From contig NZ_JRMB01000001.1 in NCBI RefSeq assembly GCF_000759445.1, forward strand, positions 1 through 64,000: a stretch of DNA of 64,000 nucleotides. The letters run 5' to 3'. Source of the DNA: Pseudomonas lutea (GTDB lineage Bacteria > Pseudomonadota > Gammaproteobacteria > Pseudomonadales > Pseudomonadaceae). A program made the translations under genes and the position numbers. Shown piece by piece: positions 49,322 through 59,972 of this stretch (positions are counted from its first letter, which is position 1; each line of letters starts with the position of its first letter). Under the pieces are notes generated by a model, which made no database searches, was not told the DNA's origin, and saw nothing but the letters and a program-made list of their open reading frames with translations.

Positions 49322-49692
49322 TTCAGTTGATTCTTGCTGTGTCCGCCGGTGGCGTGGCTGGTACATTACTGCGCTTCGCGGCCGGTAATGTGGTGGCCGC
49401 GAACTGGCCGCGCTATTTCTATACGGCGACGCTGGCGGTGAATCTGGTGGGCTGTCTGCTGATCGGGATGCTGTACGGGCTGTTCATGATCCGCCCGGAG
49501 GTCCCGATCGAAGTGCGCGCCGGGTTGATGGTCGGGTTTCTGGGTGGGCTGACGACGTTTTCGTCATTCTCGCTGGACACGATTCGTCTGCTTGAAAGCG
49601 GCCAGGCGCCTTTGGCCATTGGCTACGCCCTGATCAGCGTGCTGGGCGGACTGCTTGCCACCTGGGCAGGCCTTTCGTTGACCCGAATATAA
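49318..49692 (+). CDS. crcB: fluoride exporter CrcB (Fluc)
   Basis: A 124-aa protein with four membrane helices; it forms a dual-topology dimeric fluoride channel. Family motifs are seen: [10 protein letters not shown] near the start, [11 protein letters not shown] in helix 2 and [16 protein letters not shown] in the centre. It starts at GTG overlapping the rarA stop (GTGA). No fluoride riboswitch is in front, so expression is likely constitutive with rarA. Confidence 0.95.
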   Translation: MIQLILAVSAGGVAGTLLRFAAGNVVAANWPRYFYTATLAVNLVGCLLIGMLYGLFMIRPEVPIEVRAGLMVGFLGGLTTFSSFSLDTIRLLESGQAPLAIGYALISVLGGLLATWAGLSLTRI

Positions 49693-49724
49693 TCGCTTCA
49701 CATTTAATAACCCTGATTCAATAA

Positions 49725-51017
<1,293 letters not shown>

Positions 51018-52412
51018 ATGGAATTTCTGCCGCTGTTCCATAACCTTCGTGGCGCGCGCGTGCTGGTCGTGGGCGGCGGCGAGATTGCCCTGCGCAAATC
51101 CCGCCTCATCGCCGATGCGGGCGCGGTGCTGCGTGTTGTTGCCCCTGACATCGGCACAGAACTGCGCGAGCTGATCGACAGCAGCGGTGGCGAGCAGATT
51201 CTGCGCGGCTACACCGAATCGGACCTCAACGGCTGCGTGCTGATCATCGCCGCCACCGACGACGAGCCTCTCAATGCGCAGGTGTCAGCTGACGCTCGTC
51301 AACGCGGGGTGCCGGTCAATGTGGTGGATGCTCCCTCACTCTGCAGCGTGATCTTCCCGGCGATCGTCGACCGCTCGCCGCTGGTCATTGCCGTGTCCAG
51401 TGGTGGCGACGCACCCGTGCTTGCGCGACTGATCCGCGCCAAAATCGAGACCTGGATTCCGCCGACCTATGGGCATCTGGCGGGGCTGGCGGCGCGCTTT
51501 CGCCATCAGGTGAAAGGCCTGTTTCCCAACGTTCAGCAGCGTCGAGCATTCTGGGAAGAGGTTTTCCAGGGGCCCATCGCCGACCGGCAACTGGCCGGGC
51601 AGGGCGCTGAAGCCGAACGCTTGCTGCAGGCAAAGATCGACGGAGATGCGCCGGCCGCGACCGGTGAGGTGTATCTCGTCGGCGCAGGTCCGGGGGATCC
51701 CGACCTGTTGACCTTTCGTGCGCTGCGCTTGATGCAGCAGGCGGACGTGGTGCTCTACGACCGTCTGGTAGCCCCGGCAATTCTGGAGTTGTGCCGTCGT
51801 GACGCTGACCGGGTCTATGTCGGCAAGCAGCGCGCCGATCACGCTTTGCCGCAGGATCAAATCAATCAGCAGTTGGTTGATTTGGCCAAACAAGGCAAGC
51901 GCGTCGTGCGCCTGAAAGGCGGCGACCCGTTCATTTTCGGCCGTGGCGGCGAAGAAATTGAAGAACTGGCTGCCCACGGCATCCCATTTCAGGTGGTGCC
52001 CGGGATTACCGCTGCCAGCGGTTGCGCCGCGTACGCCGGCATTCCTCTGACCCACCGCGATCATGCCCAGTCCGTACGCTTCGTGACCGGTCACTTGAAA
52101 AACGGCACCACCGATCTGCCATGGAAAGACCTTGTCTCGCCGTCGCAGACCCTTGTGTTCTATATGGGCCTGATCGGGCTGCCGATCATTTGCGACGAAT
52201 TGATCAAGCACGGGCGCTCCGCGGACACGCCCGCTGCGCTGATCCAGCAAGGCACCACGGTTCATCAACGCGTGTTCACCGGTACGCTGGCCAACTTGCC
52301 ACAGTTGGTCGCGGAGCATGAGGTTCATGCGCCGACTCTGGTGATCGTGGGAGAAGTCGTCACGCTGCGGGACAAGCTCGCGTGGTTCGAAGGGGCGCAG
52401 GCGAGCGTCTGA
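51018..52412 (+). CDS. cysG: siroheme synthase CysG (fused)
   Basis: A 464-aa trifunctional enzyme making siroheme for sulfite and nitrite reductases. The N-terminal half (about 1-205) is precorrin-2 dehydrogenase/sirohydrochlorin ferrochelatase with the NAD motif [15 protein letters not shown]. The C-terminal half (about 215-460) is uroporphyrinogen-III methyltransferase with [18 protein letters not shown] and [16 protein letters not shown]. The start abuts the serS stop, indicating co-transcription. Confidence 0.96.
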   Translation: MEFLPLFHNLRGARVLVVGGGEIALRKSRLIADAGAVLRVVAPDIGTELRELIDSSGGEQILRGYTESDLNGCVLIIAATDDEPLNAQVSADARQRGVPVNVVDAPSLCSVIFPAIVDRSPLVIAVSSGGDAPVLARLIRAKIETWIPPTYGHLAGLAARFRHQVKGLFPNVQQRRAFWEEVFQGPIADRQLAGQGAEAERLLQAKIDGDAPAATGEVYLVGAGPGDPDLLTFRALRLMQQADVVLYDRLVAPAILELCRRDADRVYVGKQRADHALPQDQINQQLVDLAKQGKRVVRLKGGDPFIFGRGGEEIEELAAHGIPFQVVPGITAASGCAAYAGIPLTHRDHAQSVRFVTGHLKNGTTDLPWKDLVSPSQTLVFYMGLIGLPIICDELIKHGRSADTPAALIQQGTTVHQRVFTGTLANLPQLVAEHEVHAPTLVIVGEVVTLRDKLAWFEGAQASV

Positions 52413-52465
52413 TTGCGCTCACCTCATTTGTGGCTAGCGTTTAAAACGGCCAGCAACACCACCCG

Positions 52466-52497
52466 CTGTGGGAGTGACCGGGGTGGCACTCCCACAG
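52466..52497. repeat. perfect hairpin after cysG
   Basis: CTGTGGGAGTG and CACTCCCACAG form an 11-bp perfect stem with a 10-nt loop. No proper T tract follows (GTTTTGCGC). It lies between converging cysG and the hydroquinone reductase gene and may be a weak terminator or a REP-like remnant (GTGGGAG ends). Confidence 0.7.
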
Positions 52498-52546
52498 GTT
52501 TTGCGCTGGAGGGTGAGGCGGGTTTCAGCGCATTAAGCGACGCCCA

Positions 52547-53548
52547 TCAGTGTTGCTGCAAAATCCCTTTCCCGCTCAATCGATCGCGATCGTGCTCGCC
52601 GCTGAAATCCTGCTGCGGCCCCTTCGGCACAATGCCGGTCGGGTTGATGGTAGCGTGGCTGCCGTAGTAGTGATGCTTGATGTGCTGGAAGTCCACGGTG
52701 TCGGCCACCCCTGGCAGCTGATACATCTCACGTACCCAGTTGCTCAGGTTCGCGTAATCGGCAACACGCCGCAGATTGCACTTGAAGTGCCCGTGGTACA
52801 CCGCATCAAACCGGATCAGCGTGGTGAACAGGCGAACGTCCGCTTCGGTCAGGTATTCACCCGCCAGATAGCGCTTCTCGCCAAGTAGTTGCTCCAGCGC
52901 GTCCAGTTCGGCGAAGACTTCATCGAACGCTTCTTCATACGCCCCTTGAGAAGTGGCGAAACCCGCGCGGTACACGCCGTTATTCACGGCCGGATAAATA
53001 CGGTCGTTGAGACGGTTGATCTCTTCACGAAGCGCTTCCGGATACAGATCCAGATGATTGCCGGTCAGGTCATCGAACGCCGAGTTGAACATGCGGATGA
53101 TTTCAGACGACTCGTTGCTGACGATGCGTTTGAGCTGCTTGTCCCACAGCACTGGCACGGTGACCCGGCCTGTGTAGTCCGCGGTGTCGGCCAGATAACG
53201 CTGGTACATGAACGTGTGGCCGTCGAGCGCATCGCCGGTGGAGCCGGTCTGCGGGTCGAAGGTCCAGCCGTTTTCGCGCATCAGCCAACTGACGACCGAG
53301 ACGTCGATCAGGCTCTCCAGGCCCTTGAGTTTGCGCACGATCAACGTGCGATGCGCCCACGGACAGGCCAGCGACACATACAGATGGTAGCGGCCGGCTT
53401 CGGCCTTGAAGCCGCCTTCGCCCGACGGGCCGGGGCGTCCGTCGGCGGTGACCCAGTGACGGCGCTTGGCTTGTTCACGCTGGAACGCGCCGTCTTTGCT
53501 GCTCTCGTACCACTGGTCTTGCCAGCGGCCTTCGACGAGGAGGCCCAT
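52547..53548 (-). CDS. yqjG: glutathionyl-hydroquinone reductase (YqjG/xi-class GST)
   Basis: A 333-aa xi-class glutathione transferase. The catalytic cysteine motif SLACPWAHRTLIV is present, with the hallmark WxxxxGxFxR-type N-terminal segment and NESSEIIRMFN, followed by an all-helical C-terminal domain (about 170-310). The family reduces glutathionyl-hydroquinones and so clears quinone adducts. ATG 53548 has GGAG upstream; a TTG at 53560 is less likely. It lies 96 bp behind the ybiB gene. Confidence 0.9.
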   Translation of the reverse strand: MGLLVEGRWQDQWYESSKDGAFQREQAKRRHWVTADGRPGPSGEGGFKAEAGRYHLYVSLACPWAHRTLIVRKLKGLESLIDVSVVSWLMRENGWTFDPQTGSTGDALDGHTFMYQRYLADTADYTGRVTVPVLWDKQLKRIVSNESSEIIRMFNSAFDDLTGNHLDLYPEALREEINRLNDRIYPAVNNGVYRAGFATSQGAYEEAFDEVFAELDALEQLLGEKRYLAGEYLTEADVRLFTTLIRFDAVYHGHFKCNLRRVADYANLSNWVREMYQLPGVADTVDFQHIKHHYYGSHATINPTGIVPKGPQQDFSGEHDRDRLSGKGILQQH

Positions 53549-53644
53549 GTCTGACTCCAATTAATGTGTACTGATGTACGTTGGAGGTCAGTCTAAAGAC
53601 AATCGTTCGAACAAATGGCGCAAAGACTGGGCGGTTCCTATCGG

Positions 53645-54646
53645 TTAAATCGATTTATCGCGGCTGGCCCAGTAGCGTTCCGCACGTTCAAAGGCTTCAG
53701 CCCGCGGCATGCCGAGGCCACGCAGCGCCAGGGCCATCGTCGAAATCAGAGCCAGTTGCGGATAGCTGTCCTGCAGATCGCCGCGCCATATCGCGACCAG
53801 GTGATCGGGATCGAGCGTGGCGGGTTTGACGTGGCGGCGGTCCGACAGAGCAGGCCATTCCTCATCCCATGGCTGGCCGTGGGTGGTGCCATACAGATGG
53901 CTGATCGTGTCCGGGTTGATTTCAACTTCGCCGCCGTCGCCTTTGACCACAATCGCGTGGTCTCCCAGCAAACCGCTGGCGTCGCGATGCACGGCTTGAT
54001 AGCCCGGGTGAAAAATACTCTGCAGACCGCAGCGTGCGCCCAGCGGATTGAGAATGCGCGCCAACGAGTGAATTGGCGAGCGCAGGCCGAGGGTGTTGCG
54101 CAAGTCGATCATGCGCTGCAGCTGCGGCGCCCAGTCTCCCAGAGGGATGAATGCGATGTTGTGCTGCTCCAGCGCCTCACCCACTGCCTGCCAGTTGCGG
54201 CACAACGGGATGCCCAACAGCTCCAGCAACTGCTCACTGTAAAGGCGGCCAGCGGTATGCGCACCGCCGCCATGCATCAGCACTCGCACCCCATTCTGCG
54301 CCAGGCATTTGGCCGCGAGCAGGTACCACGGCAGATGACGCTTCTTGCCGGCGTAGGTCGGCCAGTCGATGTCTACGCTGAGTTGGGGTGCGTTCAGGCG
54401 TTCGCGCACGGCTTCGGTAAAGCCCGCCAGTTCATCCGGGCTCTCTTCCTTGTGCCGCAGCAGCATGAGAAACGCGCCGAGCTGGGTGTCCTCGACTTTT
54501 TCATCGAGCACCATGCCCATTGCTTCCCTGGCTTCGGCGCGGGTCATGTTGCGAGCGCCGCGTTTACCTTTGCCCAGGATACGTACGAAGGGTGCGAACG
54601 GGTGTTCGTCAGGGGTTTGGGTGACGAGGGGGGCGTAGTCGGTCAT
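53645..54646 (-). CDS. ybiB: TrpD2/YbiB-type DNA-binding glycosyltransferase-fold protein
   Basis: A 333-aa protein with the anthranilate phosphoribosyltransferase fold: a helical N-domain (TRAEAREAMGMVLDEKVEDTQLGAFL) and an alpha/beta domain with VLMHGGGAHTAGRLYSE. The catalytic PRPP loop of TrpD is not evident, which matches the TrpD2/YbiB subgroup. E. coli YbiB binds nucleic acids and is linked to the SOS response. Its ATG overlaps the tusE stop by 4 bp, tying it to the tus operon. Confidence 0.83.
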   Translation of the reverse strand: MTDYAPLVTQTPDEHPFAPFVRILGKGKRGARNMTRAEAREAMGMVLDEKVEDTQLGAFLMLLRHKEESPDELAGFTEAVRERLNAPQLSVDIDWPTYAGKKRHLPWYLLAAKCLAQNGVRVLMHGGGAHTAGRLYSEQLLELLGIPLCRNWQAVGEALEQHNIAFIPLGDWAPQLQRMIDLRNTLGLRSPIHSLARILNPLGARCGLQSIFHPGYQAVHRDASGLLGDHAIVVKGDGGEVEINPDTISHLYGTTHGQPWDEEWPALSDRRHVKPATLDPDHLVAIWRGDLQDSYPQLALISTMALALRGLGMPRAEAFERAERYWASRDKSI

Positions 54647-54978
54647 AGGCAATTGGTCGGCTTTGGCAGGCCCGCCAGCTTGGCGGCAAGTTTGGCGGGA
54701 GTGCCGTTGAACAGGCGATTAAGGTGCAGGCTGTTGCCTTTCTCAGCGCCCAGTTTCAGCGCGGTGTACTTGACCAGAGGGCGAGTGGCCGGGGACAGCT
54801 GGAATTCTGAGTAGAACGAACGCAGCAGTTCGAGGATTTCCCAATGCTCGGGAGTCAGGCTTATCGCTTCCTCCCGGGCCAGGGCTTCGGCTACCTCTTT
54901 GGACCAGTCATGCAGGTCTGTAAGGTAGCCGTCCTTGTCCAGGGCAATATCACGCCCGTCAACGGTAAGCGTCTTCAT
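54643..54978 (-). CDS. tusE: sulfur-relay protein TusE (DsrC family)
   Basis: A 111-aa DsrC/TusE protein that takes persulfide sulfur from TusBCD and hands it to MnmA on tRNA. The conserved DxDGYL-type N-terminal region (KDGYLTDLHDWS), the TPEHWEILELLRSFY helix and the penultimate cysteine in PKPTNCL are present; the second DsrC cysteine needed for sulfite reduction is absent. The start at 54978 (MKTLTVDG) overlaps the tusB stop by 4 bp. Confidence 0.95.
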   Translation of the reverse strand: MKTLTVDGRDIALDKDGYLTDLHDWSKEVAEALAREEAISLTPEHWEILELLRSFYSEFQLSPATRPLVKYTALKLGAEKGNSLHLNRLFNGTPAKLAAKLAGLPKPTNCL

Positions 54979-55271
54979 AGCCACGTGTTGACCTTGTCGT
55001 AATGCACCGACAGCGCGACAAATCCTGCGTAATCGACGCTCTGCGCCCACTCAGGCAGCGCGATGCCTCTGGCCTCGGCGTCTTCATCGAGCACATACAC
55101 GCTCAGGCCAGTGCTTTTGGTACGCAACGCTTGAGCAACGGTTCCTGTGCCCAGCGCATAAGCGGCGTCGCCGCACAGCAGGACCCCATCGTCGGGGCCG
55201 AGCACGCGCAGGCAACTGCTCAGACGCGAGTCGGTGAAGGGGGAATGAGAAAGTACGTGCAAAGTCGCCAT
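54975..55271 (-). CDS. tusB: sulfur-relay protein TusB (DsrH family)
   Basis: A 98-aa DsrH/TusB subunit of the TusBCD heterohexamer (DDGVLLCGDAAYALG is the typical central segment; a C-terminal Trp precedes Leu). It lacks the active cysteine of TusD, as usual. The ATG shares one base with the tusC stop. Confidence 0.92.
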   Translation of the reverse strand: MATLHVLSHSPFTDSRLSSCLRVLGPDDGVLLCGDAAYALGTGTVAQALRTKSTGLSVYVLDEDAEARGIALPEWAQSVDYAGFVALSVHYDKVNTWL

Positions 55272-55633
55272 CAGATTGTGATCACTTGGTCGTAACGGTC
55301 GATGAGCGCAGCGATCTGCGCGTCATCCAGTACCTCAAGCGGGTCTACGCTGAAGCCGGTCGCCTGCATGCCACGTTCGTTGAGACTGAAGCGGCAGGCG
55401 AACAGATCTTCCACGCCAAACATCGACAAGGCCTGAAGATTGGCCGTGAGGTCCTTCTGCTGCAACAGGGTGGCATTTTGCACCGGTGCCAGTTGCAGTA
55501 CGCCATCGTCCATAAACAACATGGCCACGGGCAGGTCGAACGCGCCGCCCGCCAGCGCGATGTCCAGCGCCTCTCTGGCGTCGGGGCCGGCCCACGGTGC
55601 CTGCCGGCTGATGATCAATAATGACTTCGCCAC
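55271..55633 (-). CDS. tusC: sulfur-relay protein TusC (DsrF family)
   Basis: A 120-aa DsrF/TusC subunit. The GTG at 55633 (GTG GCG AAG TCA, with GGAGG nine bases upstream inside the end of tusD) is the best start, giving MAKSLLIISRQAPW. The conserved REALDIALAGGAFDLPVAML and VEDLFACRFSLNERG segments identify it. Confidence 0.92.
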   Translation of the reverse strand: MAKSLLIISRQAPWAGPDAREALDIALAGGAFDLPVAMLFMDDGVLQLAPVQNATLLQQKDLTANLQALSMFGVEDLFACRFSLNERGMQATGFSVDPLEVLDDAQIAALIDRYDQVITI

Positions 55634-55634
55634 T

Positions 55635-56027
55635 TTACGGCCCTCCAAAGCAGATCAAGCGATCCGCCGCTTGCACCGCATCATGCAACTGGCCAAGCCC
55701 CGACAGTTCCCAGGGCGCTGGAAGATTCGCCGCAGGGCGTGAATAACGCTCCGCTTCTTCCACATTCAGGACCCCTCGACGCAGGGCGGCGGCGATGCAC
55801 ACCACGCCATCGAGTTGGTGCGTACTGACGAATTCGCGCCATTGCGCAGCGGTGTCCGACTCGTCTTGAGGTGAAACCACGTTGCCGGACGCGCTGTGGA
55901 CGCCGTCCTGGTAGAAAAACAGCCGCACGATTTCATGACCTTCAGCCAGCGCGGCCTTGGCGAACAGCAGCGCGCGTCGGGAGGAGGGCGCGTGTGCGGG
56001 TGAATGGAGGGCGATGGCGAATTTCAT
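55635..56027 (-). CDS. tusD: sulfur-relay protein TusD (DsrE family)
   Basis: A 130-aa DsrE/TusD subunit carrying the active cysteine in DGVVCIAAALRRGV. It receives sulfur from TusA/IscS and passes it to TusE. Typical segments are ALLFAKAALAEGHEIVRLFF and YQDGV. The start at 56027 (MKFAIALHSP) is chosen over 56057. It is first in the tusDCBE-ybiB operon. Confidence 0.94.
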   Translation of the reverse strand: MKFAIALHSPAHAPSSRRALLFAKAALAEGHEIVRLFFYQDGVHSASGNVVSPQDESDTAAQWREFVSTHQLDGVVCIAAALRRGVLNVEEAERYSRPAANLPAPWELSGLGQLHDAVQAADRLICFGGP

Positions 56028-56096
56028 GGTCGGCTCAGTGGGTCGCTGACAAGGCATATGAGCGCAATGATAAAGAATTCACGAACGCCGGACAGC

Positions 56097-56122
56097 AAAA
56101 AGCCCGCCGAAGCGGGCTTTTT
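56097..56122 (-). terminator. terminator after the BI-1 family gene
   Basis: AAAAAGCCCGC-CGAA-GCGGGCTTTTT, 17 bp after the stop on the minus strand, active in either direction. Confidence 0.92.
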
Positions 56123-56138
56123 GTTAATGAGGCAGCGA

Positions 56139-56810
56139 TCAGTCTTTGCTGCCCATGATGCCGAAGATCTGCAACAGGCTGATGAACAGGTTGTAGATCG
56201 ACACGTACAGGCTGATGGTCGCCATGATGTAGTTGCGCTCACCGCCGTGAATGATCGCGCTGGTCTGGAACAGAATGCAGACCGACGAGAACAGCACGAA
56301 GCCGGCGCTGATCGCCAGTTGCAGGCCGCTGATCTGGAAGAACATGCTGGCCAGAACCGCCGCGAGCAGCACGAAGAAACCTGCGGTGATGAAGCCGCCG
56401 AGGAAGCTCATGTCCTTGCGGGTGATCAGCACGTAGGCCGACAGGCCGCCGAATACCAGCGCCGTCATTGCGAACGCCGAGCCGACGATTTCAGCGCCGC
56501 CCTGCATACCGATGTAACGGTTGAGAATCGGGCCGAGGATGAACCCCATGAAGCCAGTCAATGCGAAAGCAGAAACCAGACCCCACGCCGAATCGCGCAG
56601 TTTGTTGGTGAGGAAGAACAGACCATAGAAGCCGATCAGTACGACGAAGACGTTCGGGTAACGGAAGTTCATCTGTTGCGAGACGAACGCCATGATGCCA
56701 CTGAAGGCAAGGGTGAGGGCCAGAAGGCCGTAAGTGTTGCGCAGGACGCGGCTAACCTCTAGCTGCTCGACCTGCACGCGGTTGTTGACTGCGTAATCCT
56801 GTTCGCGCAT
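56139..56810 (-). CDS. BAX inhibitor-1 family membrane protein (YccA type)
   Basis: A 223-aa protein with seven hydrophobic segments from about residue 25 to 215 and the BI-1 ending (YVSIYNLFISLLQIFGI). Bacterial relatives include YccA, a modulator of FtsH proteolysis, and BsYetJ, a pH-sensitive calcium leak channel; which role applies is unknown. It stands alone between tusD and the tRNA-Ser promoter. Confidence 0.9.
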   Translation of the reverse strand: MREQDYAVNNRVQVEQLEVSRVLRNTYGLLALTLAFSGIMAFVSQQMNFRYPNVFVVLIGFYGLFFLTNKLRDSAWGLVSAFALTGFMGFILGPILNRYIGMQGGAEIVGSAFAMTALVFGGLSAYVLITRKDMSFLGGFITAGFFVLLAAVLASMFFQISGLQLAISAGFVLFSSVCILFQTSAIIHGGERNYIMATISLYVSIYNLFISLLQIFGIMGSKD

Positions 56811-56900
56811 GGCGCTACTCCTGATGGTGAAAATGAAGGGTTTGAAACCTCAAGTTGCAAAGATCATAACAGAGGCGACGCAGCGCGCTAGCCGGAGAGT

Positions 56901-56928
56901 TTGACAGCTTGTTTCATTACGGTATTAT
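56901..56928 (+). promoter_or_regulatory. tRNA-Ser promoter
   Basis: TTGACA, 16 bases, TATTAT: near-consensus sigma-70, followed by the GC-rich discriminator GGCGCCCGC typical of stringently controlled stable-RNA genes. The tRNA starts about 45 bp further on. Confidence 0.85.
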
Positions 56929-56978
56929 GGCGCCCGCAATGCGACGCAGGGTGCTCGGAACCCTACGTCAGAAGCTTC

Positions 56979-57069
56979 GGGGAATTGGCAGAGTGGTTGA
57001 ATGCACCGGTCTTGAAAACCGGCGAACGTTAATAGCGTTTCTAGGGTTCGAATCCCTAGTTCCCCGCCA
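56979..57069 (+). tRNA. tRNA-Ser (TGA)
   Basis: A 91-nt class II tRNA with encoded CCA. The acceptor GGGGAAT pairs with GTTCCCC, the anticodon loop CTTGAAA carries TGA, the long variable arm is GCGAACGTTAATAGCGTTTC, and the T loop is TTCGAAT. It has its own promoter and terminator. No integrated element follows it. Confidence 0.97.
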
Positions 57070-57083
57070 AACGCAGTAAAAAG

Positions 57084-57108
57084 AGCCCCGCGAATGCGGG
57101 GCTTTTTT
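57084..57108 (+). terminator. tRNA-Ser terminator
   Basis: AGCCCCGC-GAAT-GCGGGGCT followed by TTTTTG, 15 bp after the tRNA. Confidence 0.93.
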
Positions 57109-57173
57109 GTTTTCGGGTTTGGTGGGCGACGATTCCTTTCGCCGTTCGGATCCTGATACCCGAATACCTTCAA

Positions 57174-57200
57174 TTCAGTAATGAGCAGATGCGCCGATAT
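57174..57200 (+). promoter_or_regulatory. sigma-28 (FliA) promoter of the second chemoreceptor gene
   Basis: TTCAG, 14 bases, GCCGATAT resembles TCAAG-N14-GCCGATAA; the -10 is 7 of 8, the -35 weaker (3 of 5). It sits 33 bp before the ATG of the chemoreceptor. Confidence 0.6.
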
Positions 57201-57233
57201 ACGTTGCATACCCGACGTATCCAAGGCACACCC

Positions 57234-59375
57234 ATGTTCAATCGCTTCTCTATTCAGTGGAAAATCACGCTGCTCGCAGCCCTTTGTCTGTTGTTCATCG
57301 TCACGCTGCTGGTCGCTGCTTCGTTGTATCAGTCGCACAGCAGTGCCCGGATTGTTCAGGCTTCCAGCACCGCCATGCTGCAAGAGTCGGCGCAGAAGCG
57401 CATGGCTGCTCGCGGCGAGACCCAGGCCCTGAGCATCCAGCGCTATTTCATGGATGTTTACCAATACAGCGACGGCTTCACCCGGCAAATAAAGATGCTG
57501 ATTGCCCAGGCCCGGCAGCACGACATTGATTCAAAATCCGTACGTGCCGATCTGTCCTCGCAAATACACGACGCCCTCCAGGCCAAGCCCAATCTGCTGG
57601 GACTGTATGTGGTGTTCGAGGCCAACGGTCTTGATGGCAAGGACGAGCAGTTTTTGGACCAGCCGGCGTTGGGCAGTAACGAAAAGGGCCGCTTCGCCTT
57701 GTACTGGTCACAGTCCAGTGACGGGACACTCGAAGCTGAGGCCATGAAGGAGAAAGTGCTCACCGACACCACCGTGATGAGCAACGGCGCCCCCTATAAT
57801 TTCTGGTACACCTGCGCCGTCACCAGCGGAAAAACCTGCGTACTCGATCCCTATGTGGACGACGTGGACGACGTTAAAACCTTGATGACCAGCATCGCCG
57901 TTCCCCTTGTCGTGGATGGCAAAGTCGTGGGTGTCGTCGGCGCTGACATCAGCCTGGCCAGCCTTCAAGGGATCAGCGACAAGGCAAGCGCCGAGCTGTA
58001 CGACGGCCAGGGTCGTATCAGTATCGTCAGCCCGCTGGGCTTCTTTGCTGGCCATAGCGGCGACGCCTCCGTACTGGGCAAACCCTTGAGCACGGGTTTT
58101 GGTGCCCAGAGTGACGAACTCATTCGCCTGACGGCCAGCGGCCAGTCGCAAATGCTGCATCAGGGCCCGATGCTGCAGGTGCTGGAGCCGCTGATCCCCA
58201 TTCCAGGCGCCAAGCCGTGGAGTGTCCTGCTCGAAGTGCCGGAAGAAATCCTCACTGCACCGGCGAGAAAGCTTGAGGCGGAACTCGACAGCCGCCGCGC
58301 CAGCGACAGTCGTATGGCGCTGGGCATTGGCTTGCTGGCCGTTATCGCCGGCCTGGTGCTGATGTGGCTGACCGCCCGTGGCGTCACTCGCCCGATTCTG
58401 AAGGTGGCGGACATGCTCAAAAACATTGCCACCGGCGAAGGGGACCTTACCCGGCGCCTGGAGTATAAAAAGGACGATGAGCTGGGTGAGCTGGTGAGTT
58501 GGTTCAACCGCTTCCTCGACAAGCTGCAGCCGATTATCGCCGATGTGAAGCTATCGGTTCTGGACGCACGTTCCACCGCTGACCAGTCTGCGGCTATCGC
58601 CAGACAAACCAGCGATGGAATGCAGCAGCAGTTCCGGGAAGTGGATCAGGTGGCTACCGCCTTTCAGGAAATGAGCGCCACCGCCCATGACGTGGCCCAC
58701 AATGCAGCGCAAGCCGCCGAAGCCGCCCGCAGTGCTGACGAAGCGACCCATGAAGGGCTCGCCGTCATCGACACCACCACCACGGCCATTGAACTGCTGG
58801 CCGACAAAGTGACAATGGCCATGGGGGAGGTCGAAGGTCTTTCCCACAGCAGCCAGCAGATTGGCTCTGTACTGGAAGTGATCCGCTCGATTGCCGACCA
58901 GACCAATCTTTTGGCACTCAACGCGGCCATCGAAGCTGCCCGGGCCGGTGATGCCGGACGAGGTTTCGCTGTAGTGGCTGACGAAGTGCGCAGCCTTGCC
59001 AAACGCACACAGGATTCGGTTGAAGAAATACGCCAGGTGATCGAAGGCCTTCAAAGTGGCACGCGCGAAGTCGTCGGCACCATGGGTGCAAGCCATGAAC
59101 AGGCGCAGAACAGCGTACGTCAGGTGGAGCTCGCGGTGAGTGCTCTCAGGCGCATCAGTACAGCCGTCGGGATGATTACCGACATGAACCTGCAAATTGC
59201 CAGCGCCGCCGAAGAACAGAGTCTGGTGGCGGAAGAGATCAACAGTAACGTGGCTGCCATTCGCGACGTGACTGAAAGCATTTCCCGCCAGGCAGGCGAG
59301 TCGGCGCAAGTCAGCCAACAGCTCAATAAACTGGCCAACCATCAGCAAGCACTGATGGGGCAATTCAAAGTCTAG
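57234..59375 (+). CDS. methyl-accepting chemotaxis protein with dCache sensor
   Basis: A 713-aa chemoreceptor. TM1 is about 12-34 ([18 protein letters not shown]). A large periplasmic double-Cache domain spans about 35-365 ([20 protein letters not shown] in the ligand-pocket region). TM2 is about 375-395, HAMP follows, and the signalling tip is [20 protein letters not shown]. Size and sensor type resemble TlpQ/McpU, polyamine or histamine receptors of pseudomonads. The Arg of the amino-acid-binding dCache motif is not evident before FWY, in line with amines and not amino acids, but the ligand is unproven. The start at 57234 ([10 protein letters not shown]) follows CAAGGCACACCC. Confidence 0.9.
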   Translation: MFNRFSIQWKITLLAALCLLFIVTLLVAASLYQSHSSARIVQASSTAMLQESAQKRMAARGETQALSIQRYFMDVYQYSDGFTRQIKMLIAQARQHDIDSKSVRADLSSQIHDALQAKPNLLGLYVVFEANGLDGKDEQFLDQPALGSNEKGRFALYWSQSSDGTLEAEAMKEKVLTDTTVMSNGAPYNFWYTCAVTSGKTCVLDPYVDDVDDVKTLMTSIAVPLVVDGKVVGVVGADISLASLQGISDKASAELYDGQGRISIVSPLGFFAGHSGDASVLGKPLSTGFGAQSDELIRLTASGQSQMLHQGPMLQVLEPLIPIPGAKPWSVLLEVPEEILTAPARKLEAELDSRRASDSRMALGIGLLAVIAGLVLMWLTARGVTRPILKVADMLKNIATGEGDLTRRLEYKKDDELGELVSWFNRFLDKLQPIIADVKLSVLDARSTADQSAAIARQTSDGMQQQFREVDQVATAFQEMSATAHDVAHNAAQAAEAARSADEATHEGLAVIDTTTTAIELLADKVTMAMGEVEGLSHSSQQIGSVLEVIRSIADQTNLLALNAAIEAARAGDAGRGFAVVADEVRSLAKRTQDSVEEIRQVIEGLQSGTREVVGTMGASHEQAQNSVRQVELAVSALRRISTAVGMITDMNLQIASAAEEQSLVAEEINSNVAAIRDVTESISRQAGESAQVSQQLNKLANHQQALMGQFKV

Positions 59376-59452
59376 GGAGGCTGGCGTCTCCCGGCTGGAC
59401 GTTGGGCTCGTCGTTCAGCTGCCTGAGGTGACCGGTCCCACGGCGCCTGCGC

Positions 59453-59653
59453 TTAAAGGTCGGCGTCGCCCAGTAGCTCGCCGGAATTTCTCTTGCCCGC
59501 CAGCTTTGGTTGATCCTTGTGTCGACCCAACACGAAATCCGGACCGCTGTTGCCCGACACAACGGCCAGCAGCGTCCAGCCCTTGCCCAGTAGATCGTTG
59601 GCACCCGACGTGCTACTGGTGGTGATGACTTCGGCGACATCGTTATAGTCCAT
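59453..59653 (-). CDS. small hypothetical protein
   Basis: A 66-aa protein preceded by an excellent ribosome site (AAAGGAG, nine bases before ATG), which supports a real gene. It has no signal peptide or membrane segment. The core DLLGKGWTLLAVVSG resembles the short DUF1737-type fold (a helix, then GW and a strand). The tail DFVLGRHKDQPKLAGKR is basic. It faces the chemoreceptor gene tail to tail, 77 bp apart. The function is unknown. Confidence 0.65.
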   Translation of the reverse strand: MDYNDVAEVITTSSTSGANDLLGKGWTLLAVVSGNSGPDFVLGRHKDQPKLAGKRNSGELLGDADL

Positions 59654-59972
59654 CGGTCCTGCTCCTTTGCTGCATGGATGGCCGTTCCAGCATGGTGCGG
59701 CCTAGGGTGGGCTGTCTGCCATCTGCCGAACCCCGCCGCAGCGATCACCAGGGTTTGTTTGCTCTGGTATCGTTCCCGGAGGGTTCAGTTCTCGTTATTC
59801 CGAGAATGGCTCGAGCTGTTAGTTCCCGGTTTTTCGAGGGGGTAGCCCTCGGCCGGCGACTTCTCGCTCTGATGCAAGACCCGCCCGGTTGAACGCATCC
59901 GTGTGCTCCTGCACAATTTGCCGCGCCCCATTTCACCCAGCAGCGCGCTGCTATCGCCTTTTAAGGAACCCC
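59654..59972. other. intergenic region upstream of eamA
   Basis: About 320 bp shared by the divergent small gene and eamA. It contains inverted repeats such as TTCTCG-TTATTC-CGAGAA near 59792. Several short frames are open, but none has a ribosome site. TTTTAAGGAACCCC at its end is the eamA ribosome-binding region. Confidence 0.4.

Noticed and set aside
49318..49692. Fluoride riboswitch controlling crcB
   Set aside because: crcB overlaps rarA by 4 bp, leaving no leader for a riboswitch.
56979..57069. tRNA-Ser as the attachment site of an integrated element
   Set aside because: No integrase, no repeated tRNA 3' end downstream, and normal core genes follow.
59674..59892. 72-codon plus-strand frame upstream of eamA
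   Set aside because: No ribosome site, no homology recognised, and it overlaps the promoter region of the divergent small gene.
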